Positions 18,001-25,349 of a stretch of DNA of 64,000 nucleotides are shown one piece after another. This DNA comes from an uncultured Anaerolineae bacterium. GTDB lineage: Bacteria > Chloroflexota > Anaerolineae > Promineifilales > Promineifilaceae. The notes beneath the pieces are model-generated. The model was given only the letters and a program-made list of their open reading frames with translations. It made no database searches and was not told where the DNA came from. The stretch spans positions 1 to 64,000 of the forward strand of contig CALEAD010000023.1 in NCBI GenBank assembly GCA_937943625.1, written 5' to 3'. The translations under genes were made by a program, and so were the position numbers. Numbering within the stretch: position 1 is the first letter of the stretch; each line of letters starts with the position of its first letter.

Positions 18001-18268
18001 TGTAATCCGGCACGTCAGGGTCACCGGAGGGAGGTAGTAGCCCCTGTGTGCCCGGCACCGAGCGGCGAAAGACCAACGTGTGCCCCACGTCATTGCCATT
18101 AGGGCGGGCATAAATGAGCTGCTGCGCGTCGAACAGGCCGGTCATGGAATCGGCCGCTTTGATGAAAAACGGAATATTTGCCTGATCCAGAGCGCGTAAA
18201 TAGTCGCCAATGCCTTGTGGGTTACCGCCTACGCTGGTGTGAAAACCAATTTTGTTGTGCGCGATCAT
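15092..18268 (-). CDS. Multidomain protein: two GH-A-like barrels, two NBR1-type Ig domains, C39-like domain
   Basis: 1058 residues, start ATG 18268 with AAAAGGAG upstream. Domains in order: an N-terminal barrel (about 1-310) with VWIETINEPRK and ILITEWGWTHE, typical acid/base and nucleophile strands of clan GH-A; two NBR1-type Ig domains (about 325-425 and 440-545; FQKIWRVENNGEVAWGPGFK and FRKTWRARNSGTRPWGSGFK); a C39-like cysteine-peptidase fold (about 550-720) with GEWGCLLVCFAMVANSYG, HWVLIVG and YRINDPW carrying Cys, His and Asn/Asp; and a second GH-A-like barrel with YQIWNEGDLP and PFWITEMGV. No signal peptide or membrane helix is visible, which is odd for carbohydrate- or wall-acting domains. 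Substrate unknown. Confidence 0.75.
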   Translation of the reverse strand: MIAHNKIGFHTSVGGNPQGIGDYLRALDQANIPFFIKAADSMTGLFDAQQLIYARPNGNDVGHTLVFRRSVPGTQGLLPPSGDPDVPDYTKEPEAAAAEHWLWHVQHLPPELDKKLVWIETINEPRKEVEWANWLGKFAFFTGQMALADGYKFSAFGYSTGTPDEGAWETDGMLQYLELCQQHPDSLSVALHEYSLKVEEIWFLRGDHVGRFQKLYDACDRQRIKRPKILITEWGWTHERVPVPEVALRHIREVGELYGRYPELLGAAIWYLGPGFNNIAQFAQKLIAPVTRFTLTHRFELPDPEPQAPPRVIIPVAPSPDPSKKANGRFIRDVTIPDDMRIRVGEPFQKIWRVENNGEVAWGPGFKLVHVAGTKMHAITSRDLPAAVPGQQVDIAIEMTVPQTTGVHFTDWRMQDAQGRPFGDILYARIVAEAAPPPPAGISDSKFVADVTVPDDTLMQPGQSFRKTWRARNSGTRPWGSGFKLEFIGGVNMGTQLSVPLPATPPGGVAEISLDMIAPVAPGTHFADYRMKDEKGMPFGEVLYARIVVPSPVGKSLATPISQRDPQWRDMLLGHPGSPKTIGEWGCLLVCFAMVANSYGRATNPAQLNHAMVTKGGYLNGYLTKWNALSNVYSDIVYMGKLEMNAPDLITRINASLEAGNPATVHVDFTRDTPYTENDQHWVLIVGRDGDDYRINDPWLYPAQEASLRDRYGRTGLPLRDTIRSAIFYRSTKPVPPPEPEPTPTPAVRLLERGMNINPDAPHSNPMDNDDLKGLEWVRFVFKLAARHNPAERGNIEAAFAQYDPLIQKYNRMGIKSLVILNQETIWGRGPWTGNNDWRGYGDELADAAAKIARRYRRYGKQVAYQIWNEGDLPNNPASVFVPPAHFAVVLQKVAAAIRQESPESPIVFGGLATGPQQSVAYLKACKQALNGPWPVDAIGIHPYGRWATKAPFDWGQHFGPLSEAFELYRREIPDMPFWITEMGVAADTEIGPVHYAQIADYLKDVYRYVEQRYVELVPVAIWFAWSDWMRNAGIVRKDGQRKEHVYAAFRAMRNREL

Positions 18269-18787
18269 GGGCTACTCCTTTTGTGAATGTAGACTGAGGA
18301 TTGGTCCGTAGGACAAAAAGCAAGAGCCATGTGGCATCTTTTACTGCCCCCGCCGTCTCTTGCCCCTTGTATCCTACCTCTTAACCCTTGCCTCTTACCT
18401 CCGCCCCTTACACCACAGGGTAAAAGAGAATCCCAGGATTGTCAATTACGGCATCTACAGAAAAACGGCCGAGATACGCCATTGATCATATAAATTTTAT
18501 GACGTTTGTTCTTTATGTACTCACCTTCATGCATTAAATTTAGAAGGGTGTATAAACCACCTGACTGTTTGCCGACTGGTTTACTCGGTGGCCATTTTGT
18601 TCTACACCGTCGTTCCTGCTCTTTTCCCACAGCACCGAGTGCACAAATGGGAACGGCCGTAATCACTGTAGACAGATGCCGCAATCACCTCATTTGCCCA
18701 GGCGCCCCCCATTACCCATTTTCTAGCACAAAAGACTTTTGTCATAATTGTCACACCTGATCAAACCTTCTCTCTTGAGCGTGCGCA
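18269..18787. other. Divergent gap without genes
   Basis: 519 bases between the leftward multidomain gene and the rightward nucleoside transporter operon. It contains pyrimidine-rich degenerate words (TTGCCCC, CTCTTACC) near 18340-18410, an ACGGCCGT at 18654 and a possible operator at 18729-18741. No open frame in it looks like protein. Confidence 0.5.
18729..18741. promoter_or_regulatory. Possible operator before the nucleoside ABC operon
   Basis: CAAAAGACTTTTG is a perfect 6-1-6 palindrome about 47 bases before the first permease gene. CATAAT a few bases further on could be a -10, but no good -35 is visible. A regulator binding here is a guess from symmetry and position. Confidence 0.25.
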
Positions 18788-19927
18788 ATGAAAGATTACC
18801 TGAACAGAATCATCCTATCGAAAAGAGTTGACGGTTTTCTCCCCTTGTTGGCAGCCCTGGCAGCCTTCATCTTTGGCGCCATCATTTTGCTCATCATGGG
18901 TACCAACCCGCTGACAGCTTACAGGGCGATGTTCAATGGCGCGTTTGGCAATCAAAACGCCCTGGTAGAAACCATCGTCAAAGCCATTCCGCTGCTGCTG
19001 ATTGCCTTGGGTATCTGCATCGCCTTTCGCGCAAAGGTAACCAACATTGGCGCCGAAGGGCAGATGATTGTCGGCGCCCTGATTGCCACAGCCTTTGGTC
19101 TGGCAGTCAATTGGCCGGGGTGGTTGGTTATTCCCATGGCCATGTCCATCGGCTTTCTCGGCGGGGCGCTATGGGGTGCAATCCCAGGCGCCTTAAAAGC
19201 CTACTTCAACGTGAACGAAATTTTAAGCACGGTTATGATGAACGCCATTGCCGTGCAGTTGATGAACTATCTGCTCGGCGGCCCCATGATGGACCCACAG
19301 CAGGCTACCGCCTTGGGCAAACTGCCAGAAACAGCCCGCCTCAGCAGCGCCTATCACTTACCGCGCTTAATGCCACCCACCCGCCTGCATGCGGGGCTCA
19401 TCATCGCCCTGGTCCTGGCCGTTCTGGTCTACTTCATAATCTTCCATACCACGTTAGGCTATCGTATCAGGGCCGTTGGTCTCAATCCCTTTGCCTCGCG
19501 CTACGGCGGCATTCGCGTGCGCCGACAAATTGTCATAGCCCTGCTGCTAAGCGGCGCTATGGCGGGGTTAGCCGGCGCGATCCAGGTCTACGGCCTGAAC
19601 TACCGCATGATCACCGATGGCTCCCCCACCGGCTTTACCGCCTCGGCCGGCTACAACGGCATTGTCACTGCCTTGTTTGGCGGGTTGCATCCCCTCGGTG
19701 CCATCCCTGCCTCCTTTTTCTTTGGCGCTTTACTGGTTGGCGCCAACTCCATGCAGCGCATGACACAGGTTCCCTCTGCCTTTGTCACCGCTCTCAATGG
19801 AATGGTCGTTGTTTTTGTGGTCAGCGCCGCAATTTGGCGCGAACTACGTGAGCGCAAACGCCGGCTGGCAACCGTGAGTGCAGCACCTGTTCCCACACCC
19901 GCCGTGCAAGAAAGCGGGCAGGCTTAG
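18788..19927 (+). CDS. Nucleoside-type (BMP family) ABC transporter permease 1
   Basis: 379 residues with about eight to ten membrane helices. Family marks include GTNPLTAYRAMFNGAFGN near the N-terminus, ALGICIAFRAKVTNIGAEGQ, GALWGAIPGALKAYFNVNEI and YRIRAVGLNPFASRYGGIRV. This is the larger permease of the NupP/YufP type in the BPL_dom2 superfamily that imports (deoxy)ribonucleosides. It is followed after 14 bases by the second permease, then the lipoprotein and the ATPase: permease-permease-SBP-ATPase. Confidence 0.9.
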   Translation: MKDYLNRIILSKRVDGFLPLLAALAAFIFGAIILLIMGTNPLTAYRAMFNGAFGNQNALVETIVKAIPLLLIALGICIAFRAKVTNIGAEGQMIVGALIATAFGLAVNWPGWLVIPMAMSIGFLGGALWGAIPGALKAYFNVNEILSTVMMNAIAVQLMNYLLGGPMMDPQQATALGKLPETARLSSAYHLPRLMPPTRLHAGLIIALVLAVLVYFIIFHTTLGYRIRAVGLNPFASRYGGIRVRRQIVIALLLSGAMAGLAGAIQVYGLNYRMITDGSPTGFTASAGYNGIVTALFGGLHPLGAIPASFFFGALLVGANSMQRMTQVPSAFVTALNGMVVVFVVSAAIWRELRERKRRLATVSAAPVPTPAVQESGQA

Positions 19928-19941
19928 CAGGAGTCGTCACG

Positions 19942-20877
19942 ATGGATAGTTCGCAAATTCTCTCCGTAACCGTAATTGTTGGCATTTTGTCAGCCGGTAT
20001 TCGCCTGGCGTCCCCTTACCTGTTTGCAGCCATCGGCGAAATGTTCGGCCAGCGCAGCGGCGTCTTAAACCTGGGCGTTGAAGGGCAAATGCTCATGGGC
20101 GCATTTTTCGCCTTTTATTACACCGTACAAACAGGAAATCCCTGGCTGGGGCTGTTAGCGGCCGTTATCGTTGGCGCCGTCATGGGGTTCGCCATGGCGG
20201 TTGTCAGCATTCGCTGGCGTGCCGTTCAAGGCATCAGCGGCATCGGGTTTTTTATTTTTGGCGTTGGTATGAGCGAGCTGCTCTTCAAGAGCTTACTGGG
20301 CGAGGTTAAAATCATCAATAATGGCTTCAACCCAATTAACATCCCCTTCTTGTCCAACATTCCCTTTTTAGGCCCCATCTTTTTCCAGCAAAATCTGATG
20401 ACCTACATGGCTTTTCTGCTGGTACCCATCTCGTGGTTTATTTTGTACAAGACAACCCTGGGTCTAAAAATTCGCGCCGTAGGCGAAAACCCCCATGCGG
20501 CCGATACCCTCGGCGTCAACGTAGCCGGAATCCGCTACCTGACAGTAACGATGGGTGGCGTTATGTCGGGCATTGCCGGTGCATCTTTGTCTATTGCCAA
20601 TCTAAATGTCTTTCAGGAAAACATGACTGCGGGCATGGGCTTTATTGCCGTAGCGCTGGTCTACTTTGGCGGTTGGCGGCCGCTTGGCGTGATGTTTGGC
20701 GCTCTCTTGTTTAGCATGGTAATGGCTTTGCAGCTATTTATGCAGGTGTTTAACGTCACCATTCCCCCGGAGTTCGCCATCATGCTCCCCTACATTCTGA
20801 CTATTGTGGTGCTGGTTCTGACTGTTGGGCGCGTAAGAGGCCCGTCTGCCCTGACCGAACCCTTCGTGCGCGAGTAA
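19942..20877 (+). CDS. Nucleoside-type ABC transporter permease 2
   Basis: 311 residues, multi-helix inner-membrane protein of the NupQ/YufQ type. Typical segments are ASPYLFAAIGEMFGQRSGVL, NLGVEGQMLMGAFFAF, the EAA-like loop LGLKIRAVGENPHAADTLGV and FIAVALVYFGGWRPLGVMFG. It pairs with the 379-residue permease directly upstream to form the channel. Confidence 0.9.
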   Translation: MDSSQILSVTVIVGILSAGIRLASPYLFAAIGEMFGQRSGVLNLGVEGQMLMGAFFAFYYTVQTGNPWLGLLAAVIVGAVMGFAMAVVSIRWRAVQGISGIGFFIFGVGMSELLFKSLLGEVKIINNGFNPINIPFLSNIPFLGPIFFQQNLMTYMAFLLVPISWFILYKTTLGLKIRAVGENPHAADTLGVNVAGIRYLTVTMGGVMSGIAGASLSIANLNVFQENMTAGMGFIAVALVYFGGWRPLGVMFGALLFSMVMALQLFMQVFNVTIPPEFAIMLPYILTIVVLVLTVGRVRGPSALTEPFVRE

Positions 20878-21095
20878 AACGCCGGTAATGACAGTGTGCG
20901 CAGACTCACCTCGGCTGGGACAAGCCATTGTCTACAACTCAAAATCGCACTGCGTGAAGGAGGTATTGGCACAGAATAGAAAAACTCTTTATCAAGTACA
21001 GGTTTAGAGCAGTTGAATAGCATCGTTTTTCAGCGTAATGCAGGTTGACGACTTGCGTGATGTCGTGACTACGAAGGCTCTCTAGAGAAGTTTGT

Positions 21096-21154
21096 CGGTT
21101 GGTTAGTTTGATGGTTGGTTTCTAGCCACCTAACCGACTATCAAACTAACCAAC
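21096..21154. repeat. GTTGGTTAGTTTG hairpin between permease 2 and the BMP lipoprotein
   Basis: GGTTGGTTAGTTTGATGGTTGG pairs with CCGACTATCAAACTAACCAAC, about 21 base pairs with few mismatches and a short loop. It lies in a 341-base gap between co-oriented genes (20878-21218), so it may terminate part of the transcripts or protect the 3' end of the permease message while the lipoprotein is made in excess. The rest of the gap shows no gene. Confidence 0.6.
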
Positions 21155-21218
21155 GGCCTGATTGGTTGCGTTATGTCGGATTGTAAAAGGTTATTCATGT
21201 CTAAAAGGAGAGAAAGAA

Positions 21219-22241
21219 ATGTCTAAAACAGTAAAATTATTTACGCTGATTGCCGTGTTTGCCCTGCTTTTGGGCGCCTGTGGTGGCGCAGGCAACCAAT
21301 CCAGCAGTGGCGAAGTGGAAAAGTTCCGCGTTGCGGTTATCATGCCCAGTTCCAGAACCGATCTCGCCTTTAGCCAGTCCATCTATGATGCGCTGGTGAA
21401 AATTCAAGCTGAGAGAGGCGCAGATAGATTTGAGTTCGTGTACTCGGAAAACATGTTCCAGGTTGACGATGCAGCGGCGGCTATTCGTGATTACGCCGCC
21501 CAGGGCTACAACATGGTGATTGCGCACGGTTCGCAATATGGCACCTCCGTGCAAGAAATTGCGCCCGATTTTCCCAACACTGTCTTTGCTCATGGTACGA
21601 CTAACAGAACATTTGTTGATGATGGGATAACCAACGTTTATGCCTATGAGGCGGCCTCCAATGAAGGGGGCTACGTCAATGGCGTCATGGCTGCCAAACT
21701 GACGCAAAGCAAAATTGTTGGCATCGTTGGCCCGATTGACGTAGGCGACGCCAAGCTGTACATCGAAGGGTTTGAAAAGGGTGTGCGGGATACGGACCCT
21801 AGCGTGCAAATCCTGAAAGTGTTCACCGGTTCATTTGGCGATGTGGCGCTGGCACGCGAAGCGGCAAATGCGCATATTGCCGCTGGCGCGGACGTGTTGA
21901 TTGGCACTGGCCAGATGGTAGTAGGCGCAATTGCGGCCGTTGAGGAGCAGGGCGGCAAGGTTTTGTGGATTGGCACACAGGCCAGCCAGACCAATCTGGC
22001 GCCCAATGTGGTTGTGGCCAATCAGATTTATGATTGGTCGGTGGTTCTGCGGGAAATTTTGCAAAAAGTAGAAAATGGTCAGTTGGGTGGTGAGGCCCTG
22101 GTGATTACGCTGGCCAACAAAGGCCTCTACATGGAATACAATGAGGGATTTGCGCGGCTAGATGAGGTAAAAGCGGCCGCTGAAGCAACTGTCCAGGGCA
22201 TTGTCAATGGTTCCATTAATGCCCTACCATCAGGCCAATAG
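21219..22241 (+). CDS. BMP-family substrate-binding lipoprotein (nucleoside ABC transporter)
   Basis: 340 residues from ATG 21219 with AAAAGGAG upstream. A short signal peptide ends in the lipobox LLLGACGG. The mature part reads FRVAVIMPSSRTDLAFSQSI, FEFVYSENMFQVDDAAAAIR, YNMVIAHGSQYGTSVQEIA and then VGIVGPIDVGDAKLYIEGFE, the pattern of basic membrane protein (BMP/PnrA/Med) family binding proteins, which bind purine nucleosides in characterised members. It supplies ligand to the two permeases upstream and the ATPase downstream. Confidence 0.92.
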   Translation: MSKTVKLFTLIAVFALLLGACGGAGNQSSSGEVEKFRVAVIMPSSRTDLAFSQSIYDALVKIQAERGADRFEFVYSENMFQVDDAAAAIRDYAAQGYNMVIAHGSQYGTSVQEIAPDFPNTVFAHGTTNRTFVDDGITNVYAYEAASNEGGYVNGVMAAKLTQSKIVGIVGPIDVGDAKLYIEGFEKGVRDTDPSVQILKVFTGSFGDVALAREAANAHIAAGADVLIGTGQMVVGAIAAVEEQGGKVLWIGTQASQTNLAPNVVVANQIYDWSVVLREILQKVENGQLGGEALVITLANKGLYMEYNEGFARLDEVKAAAEATVQGIVNGSINALPSGQ

Positions 22242-22244
22242 GGT

Positions 22245-22295
22245 CAGTGGGTTGGTTACTGGATAGTTAGTGGGTGGTTGGCGGTAAACCCACTG
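22245..22295. repeat. CAGTGGGTT hairpin after the BMP gene
   Basis: CAGTGGGTT (22245-22253) and AACCCACTG (22287-22295) are exact reverse complements, enclosing a second smaller pairing AGTGGGT/ACCCACT. It lies directly after the stop of the lipoprotein gene. A role as partial terminator or message stabiliser is plausible. Confidence 0.5.
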
Positions 22296-22337
22296 CAGCG
22301 CTTTCAAGAGGCATTGTCGGTTGCCGCCGACCCACCA

Positions 22338-22493
22338 CGCATGAAAACCGTAGCGTGGTTTTCCAAACCGCGTATCGAACTTCCAGTTCGATTTACGAAG
22401 GAATTCCCCATAAGCGGGGCGCACGACGATGAATGAAAAGGGAACGCAGGTCGGCCGTCGGCTGTCGGCGGTCAGCAGTCATTTTCAAGGGAG
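22338..22493 (+). repeat. Composite leader before the nucleoside transporter ATPase
   Basis: Modules in order: a hairpin pair ending in ATCGAACTTCCAGTTCGAT (also at 63492-63510), the module GGGGCGCACGACGATGAATG through GAACGCAGG (related copies before the genes at 24474, 40108, 53185 and 63657), heptads GGCCGTCGGCTGTCGGCGGTC, and the block CATTTTCAAGGGAG, whose end is the ribosome-binding site for ATG 22499. Confidence 0.65.
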
Positions 22494-22498
22494 TTGGC

Positions 22499-24073
22499 AT
22501 GGCTGAAAATCACAATCCCGCCAATGAGCGCCAGAAAATCAAACAGCTGGAGATGATCAATATCACCAAGATATTTCCAGGTGTCATGGCAAATTCGCAG
22601 GTTAATTTTGATGTCAAAGAGGGTGAGGTTCATGCCTTGCTGGGCGAAAATGGCGCCGGAAAGAGTACGCTGATGAAAATCCTCTATGGCCTTTATGAAC
22701 CAAATGAGGGGGAAATTCGCATCAACGGCCGTCCTGTCAGCATTAAGTCGCCAAACGATTCCATTCGCCTGGGCATCGGCATGATTCACCAACATTTTAT
22801 GCTGGTAGATTCGCTCACCGTGGCCGAGAACATCGCCCTGGGTCTGCCTTCATCACGGGGGTTCATGACTGACCTGGACGTAGTGGCAGAGCGCGTAGTG
22901 GCACTGGGCGAAAAATATGGTTTGCAGGTTGACCCCCAGGCGTACATCTGGCAACTGGCAGTAGGCCAGCGCCAGCGGGTAGAGATTCTAAAAGCGCTCT
23001 ACCGTGGCGCCGATTTGTTTATTCTCGATGAGCCAACGGCCGTACTCACACCCCAGGAAGTAGACGAGTTCATGGGAACCATGCGCCAGATGACGCAGGA
23101 AAAACATTCCATCATTTTCATTTCCCATAAACTGCACGAAGTGATTGATAGCTGCGACCGCGTAACGGTATTGCGCAATGGGCGGCGGGTCGGTTCCCGC
23201 CCTGTGGCCGGCGCAACCAAGCTAGACCTGGCGCGCATGATGGTCGGGCACGAAATTGTGCTGCCCAAGATTACCACCGCGCCCAAATTGGGCGAGGTAC
23301 GTCTGGAAGTGCAAAACGTGCACGCGCTAAGCGACCGCGAGACACCCGCGCTGCGTGGCGTTACGCTTCAGGTTCACGCCGGAGAAATTGTAGGGCTAGC
23401 GGGCGTATCCGGCAATGGCCAATCTGAACTGGCGCAGGTGGTGACCGGCCTGCGCAAGCCCATCCAGGGCAAAGTCATCGTAAATGGCAAGGATATGACG
23501 GGAAAATTGCCGGGAGAGTTTCTAAAACAAGGCATGGCCTATATTCCCGAAGAGCGGATGCGCGATGGCGTAGTAGGAAAGTTTACCGTTTCGGAAAACA
23601 TCATTTTGCGCGACCACGACAAATCTCCCTACGCTAACCGTGGACTGCTGATCCATCGCATGATTGGCGAAATCACCGATAGATTAATTAAGTTGTTTGA
23701 TATTAGAACGCCGTCGCGTACCACCAACGCCAACAGTCTGTCTGGCGGCAACATCCAAAAAGTGGTGCTGGCGCGCGAGCTATCACGCCACCCCAAGGTG
23801 CTGGTGGCGGCGCAGCCGACGCGTGGCGTAGACATTGGCGCGATTGAATTTATCCACAATAATCTGCTGGAGCAGCGAGAAGCTGGCGCCGCTATTTTGC
23901 TGATTTCTGAAGACCTGGATGAGATTTTGGCGCTTTCTGATCGCGTAGCGGTGATGTTTCATGGAGAGATCATGGGCATTCTCAGCAACAAGGATGCGGA
24001 ACGGGGTAAGGTGGGGCTGATGATGGCCGGAGAGCGACTGGAGCATTTGCAGCAAGAAAGCGCGACCCCTTAA
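22499..24073 (+). CDS. Nucleoside-type ABC transporter double ATPase
   Basis: 524 residues from ATG 22499, which follows AAGGGAG. Two ABC domains in tandem as in NupO/MglA/RbsA. Domain 1 has LLGENGAGKSTLMKILYGL, a Q-loop MIHQHFMLVDSLTV and Walker B LFILDEPTAVLTPQE. Domain 2 has a degenerate Walker A (GVSGNGQSELAQVV, no canonical GKS/T), the signature SLSGGNIQK and a degenerate Walker B VLVAAQPTRGVD with no catalytic Glu. Degeneration of the second site is normal in this family, so one site hydrolyses ATP. Last gene of the operon. Confidence 0.94.
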   Translation: MAENHNPANERQKIKQLEMINITKIFPGVMANSQVNFDVKEGEVHALLGENGAGKSTLMKILYGLYEPNEGEIRINGRPVSIKSPNDSIRLGIGMIHQHFMLVDSLTVAENIALGLPSSRGFMTDLDVVAERVVALGEKYGLQVDPQAYIWQLAVGQRQRVEILKALYRGADLFILDEPTAVLTPQEVDEFMGTMRQMTQEKHSIIFISHKLHEVIDSCDRVTVLRNGRRVGSRPVAGATKLDLARMMVGHEIVLPKITTAPKLGEVRLEVQNVHALSDRETPALRGVTLQVHAGEIVGLAGVSGNGQSELAQVVTGLRKPIQGKVIVNGKDMTGKLPGEFLKQGMAYIPEERMRDGVVGKFTVSENIILRDHDKSPYANRGLLIHRMIGEITDRLIKLFDIRTPSRTTNANSLSGGNIQKVVLARELSRHPKVLVAAQPTRGVDIGAIEFIHNNLLEQREAGAAILLISEDLDEILALSDRVAVMFHGEIMGILSNKDAERGKVGLMMAGERLEHLQQESATP

Positions 24074-24134
24074 CATTTGCACACCAAAAACTCTCGCTTG
24101 ACAATCGCCAGAAGAAGCGGGATGATAGGCGTCG

Positions 24135-24219
24135 CCCGGTGTGGGGGATCGTCATCCCACACCGGGAATAGGGAGTAAAAGCATCTAGCCTGCCAGGGGG
24201 AGCAGGCTATTTGTGTTTC
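24135..24219 (+). terminator. Two hairpins after the nucleoside transporter operon
   Basis: CCCGGTGTGGG (24135-24145) and CCCACACCGGG (24156-24166) form a perfect 11-bp stem. TAGCCTGC (24186-24193) and GCAGGCTA (24202-24209) form a second 8-bp stem followed by TTTGTGTTT. The second has the stem-plus-T pattern of an intrinsic terminator; the first lacks a T-run and may stabilise the message. They lie in the gene-free gap 24074-24473. Confidence 0.6.
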
Positions 24220-24269
24220 ATCGCTCCGCAATCCAAAACCCGCAATCCTCAATTTTTATAGGAGATTTC

Positions 24270-24468
24270 ATGAGTGGCGCACACCACCACGAATGAAAAT
24301 GTAGCGCAGGTTTGGTAACCTGCGCGCGCCAACCAGGTTTGGCAACCTGGGTTACACTTACAGACGGTGGTCAGCGATTGGCCGTCGGCGGTCATTTTTG
24401 AGGGAGCAAGTGCCAGGTTTGGCAACCTGGGTTACACTTGCTACCTGTGGTCGGCGGTCAAAGGGAGA
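24270..24468 (+). repeat. Composite repeat leader with two CCAGGTTTGGCAACCTGG copies
   Basis: Contains GAGTGGCGCACACCACCACG (shared module), a variant hairpin GCAGGTTTGGTAACCTGC, a first CCAGGTTTGGCAACCTGG with TTACACTTA, heptads GTCGGCGGTCATTTTTGAGG, a second CCAGGTTTGGCAACCTGG with TTACACTTG, and a last heptad GGTCGGCGGTCAAAGGGAG that carries the ribosome-binding site of the next gene. The repeated order looks like successive insertion or duplication of the same mosaic. Confidence 0.7.
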
Positions 24469-24473
24469 AAGAA

Positions 24474-25085
24474 ATGAGCGAAGAGAAATCCTACTGTCAG
24501 GCAACAACCAAAGCAGGCACACCCTGCAAAAACAGCCCGCAGACTGGTTCTGCTTATTGTCACCTTCATCGCCATTGGCAGGCTTCATCCACCGCCGCGC
24601 CAACGGCCGATTTCGACCAGATCATCCACGAACTAAATCAGGCCGCGCAAAAGCTGCGCGCTGCTGAACCCACCTTCAACCCACCCCCCTTCTCGCCTCT
24701 CAACCTGCTAACACTTATCCGGCAAAATATAGACCGCTTCACGCCAGAGGCGCAGCGCGAACTGCTGCACCAGCTGCAAGAGAGCCTGCAGGGTGCATCC
24801 GCCAAAGACATCCTGGACCCGGCCACCTGGAAGGGGTTGGCCTACCTGCTCGTTCATTCCCTGCAAAGCGAAACAGAAGCAGTACGGGGGCGGGTAAACC
24901 AGCAGCTGCTGCGGCTGCCTGGTGGTGAAACGGTAGTCAGCTTGCAGGAAATGCTGCAAGGGGCATCGCCAAAGGATTTGCTCAACCCGGAAACGTGGAA
25001 GGGGATGTGGTATCTGGTAAATTATTCGCTGCAAAATCAGGCGCAGGAGGTAAAGCGACGCATTTTGGCTGAAGGAGAAGAATAG
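24474..25085 (+). CDS. Zinc-finger-like DUF5763-type protein with internal repeat
   Basis: 203 residues from ATG 24474 (AGGGAG upstream). Residues about 6-35 hold YCQATTKAGTPCKN followed by GSAYCHLH, a Cys3His-like pattern typical of DUF5763-type short domains that probably bind one zinc. The rest is helical with an internal duplication: LQGASAKDILDPATWKGLAY in the first unit and LQGASPKDLLNPETWKGMWY in the second, each followed by a similar LV-SLQ helix. Function unknown. The repeats suggest a binding or scaffold role. HMG-CoA reductase follows, but a repeat element separates them. Confidence 0.6.
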   Translation: MSEEKSYCQATTKAGTPCKNSPQTGSAYCHLHRHWQASSTAAPTADFDQIIHELNQAAQKLRAAEPTFNPPPFSPLNLLTLIRQNIDRFTPEAQRELLHQLQESLQGASAKDILDPATWKGLAYLLVHSLQSETEAVRGRVNQQLLRLPGGETVVSLQEMLQGASPKDLLNPETWKGMWYLVNYSLQNQAQEVKRRILAEGEE

Positions 25086-25092
25086 AAAATCG

Positions 25093-25235
25093 GGCATGGT
25101 TCATGATACGTTGAAAAGATGCTTTCCAATTTTTTCGTTGCTGACGGCAGACCACCGACCGCGAGACGAAAGAGGCATGGCGGTCTGCGGTCGGTAGGCG
25201 GCGGTCAACTTTGTAAAGATGTTTTGAACCATGCC
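25093..25235. mobile_element. MITE-like element with GGCATGGTTCA ends
   Basis: GGCATGGTTCA at 25093-25103 and TGAACCATGCC at 25225-25235 are perfect inverted repeats bounding 143 bases with no coding capacity. Inside are heptad-like words (CAGACCACCGACCGCGAGAC on one side, GGTCTGCGGTCGGTAGGC on the other) that can pair with each other. Related copies or ends are at 38667, 39886, 46211 and 61711. No clear target-site duplication was seen. Confidence 0.6.
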
Positions 25236-25349
25236 GAAAAGAGCAAGCAGGACAAGAGTCAGGAAGTAAAAGTAAGAGCAAGAAGAAAAAGCGGGGTGCT
25301 GGGGGCAAAAAACAGAAAATGGAAATTTGCTACTTGAGGAGGTAGTCAC

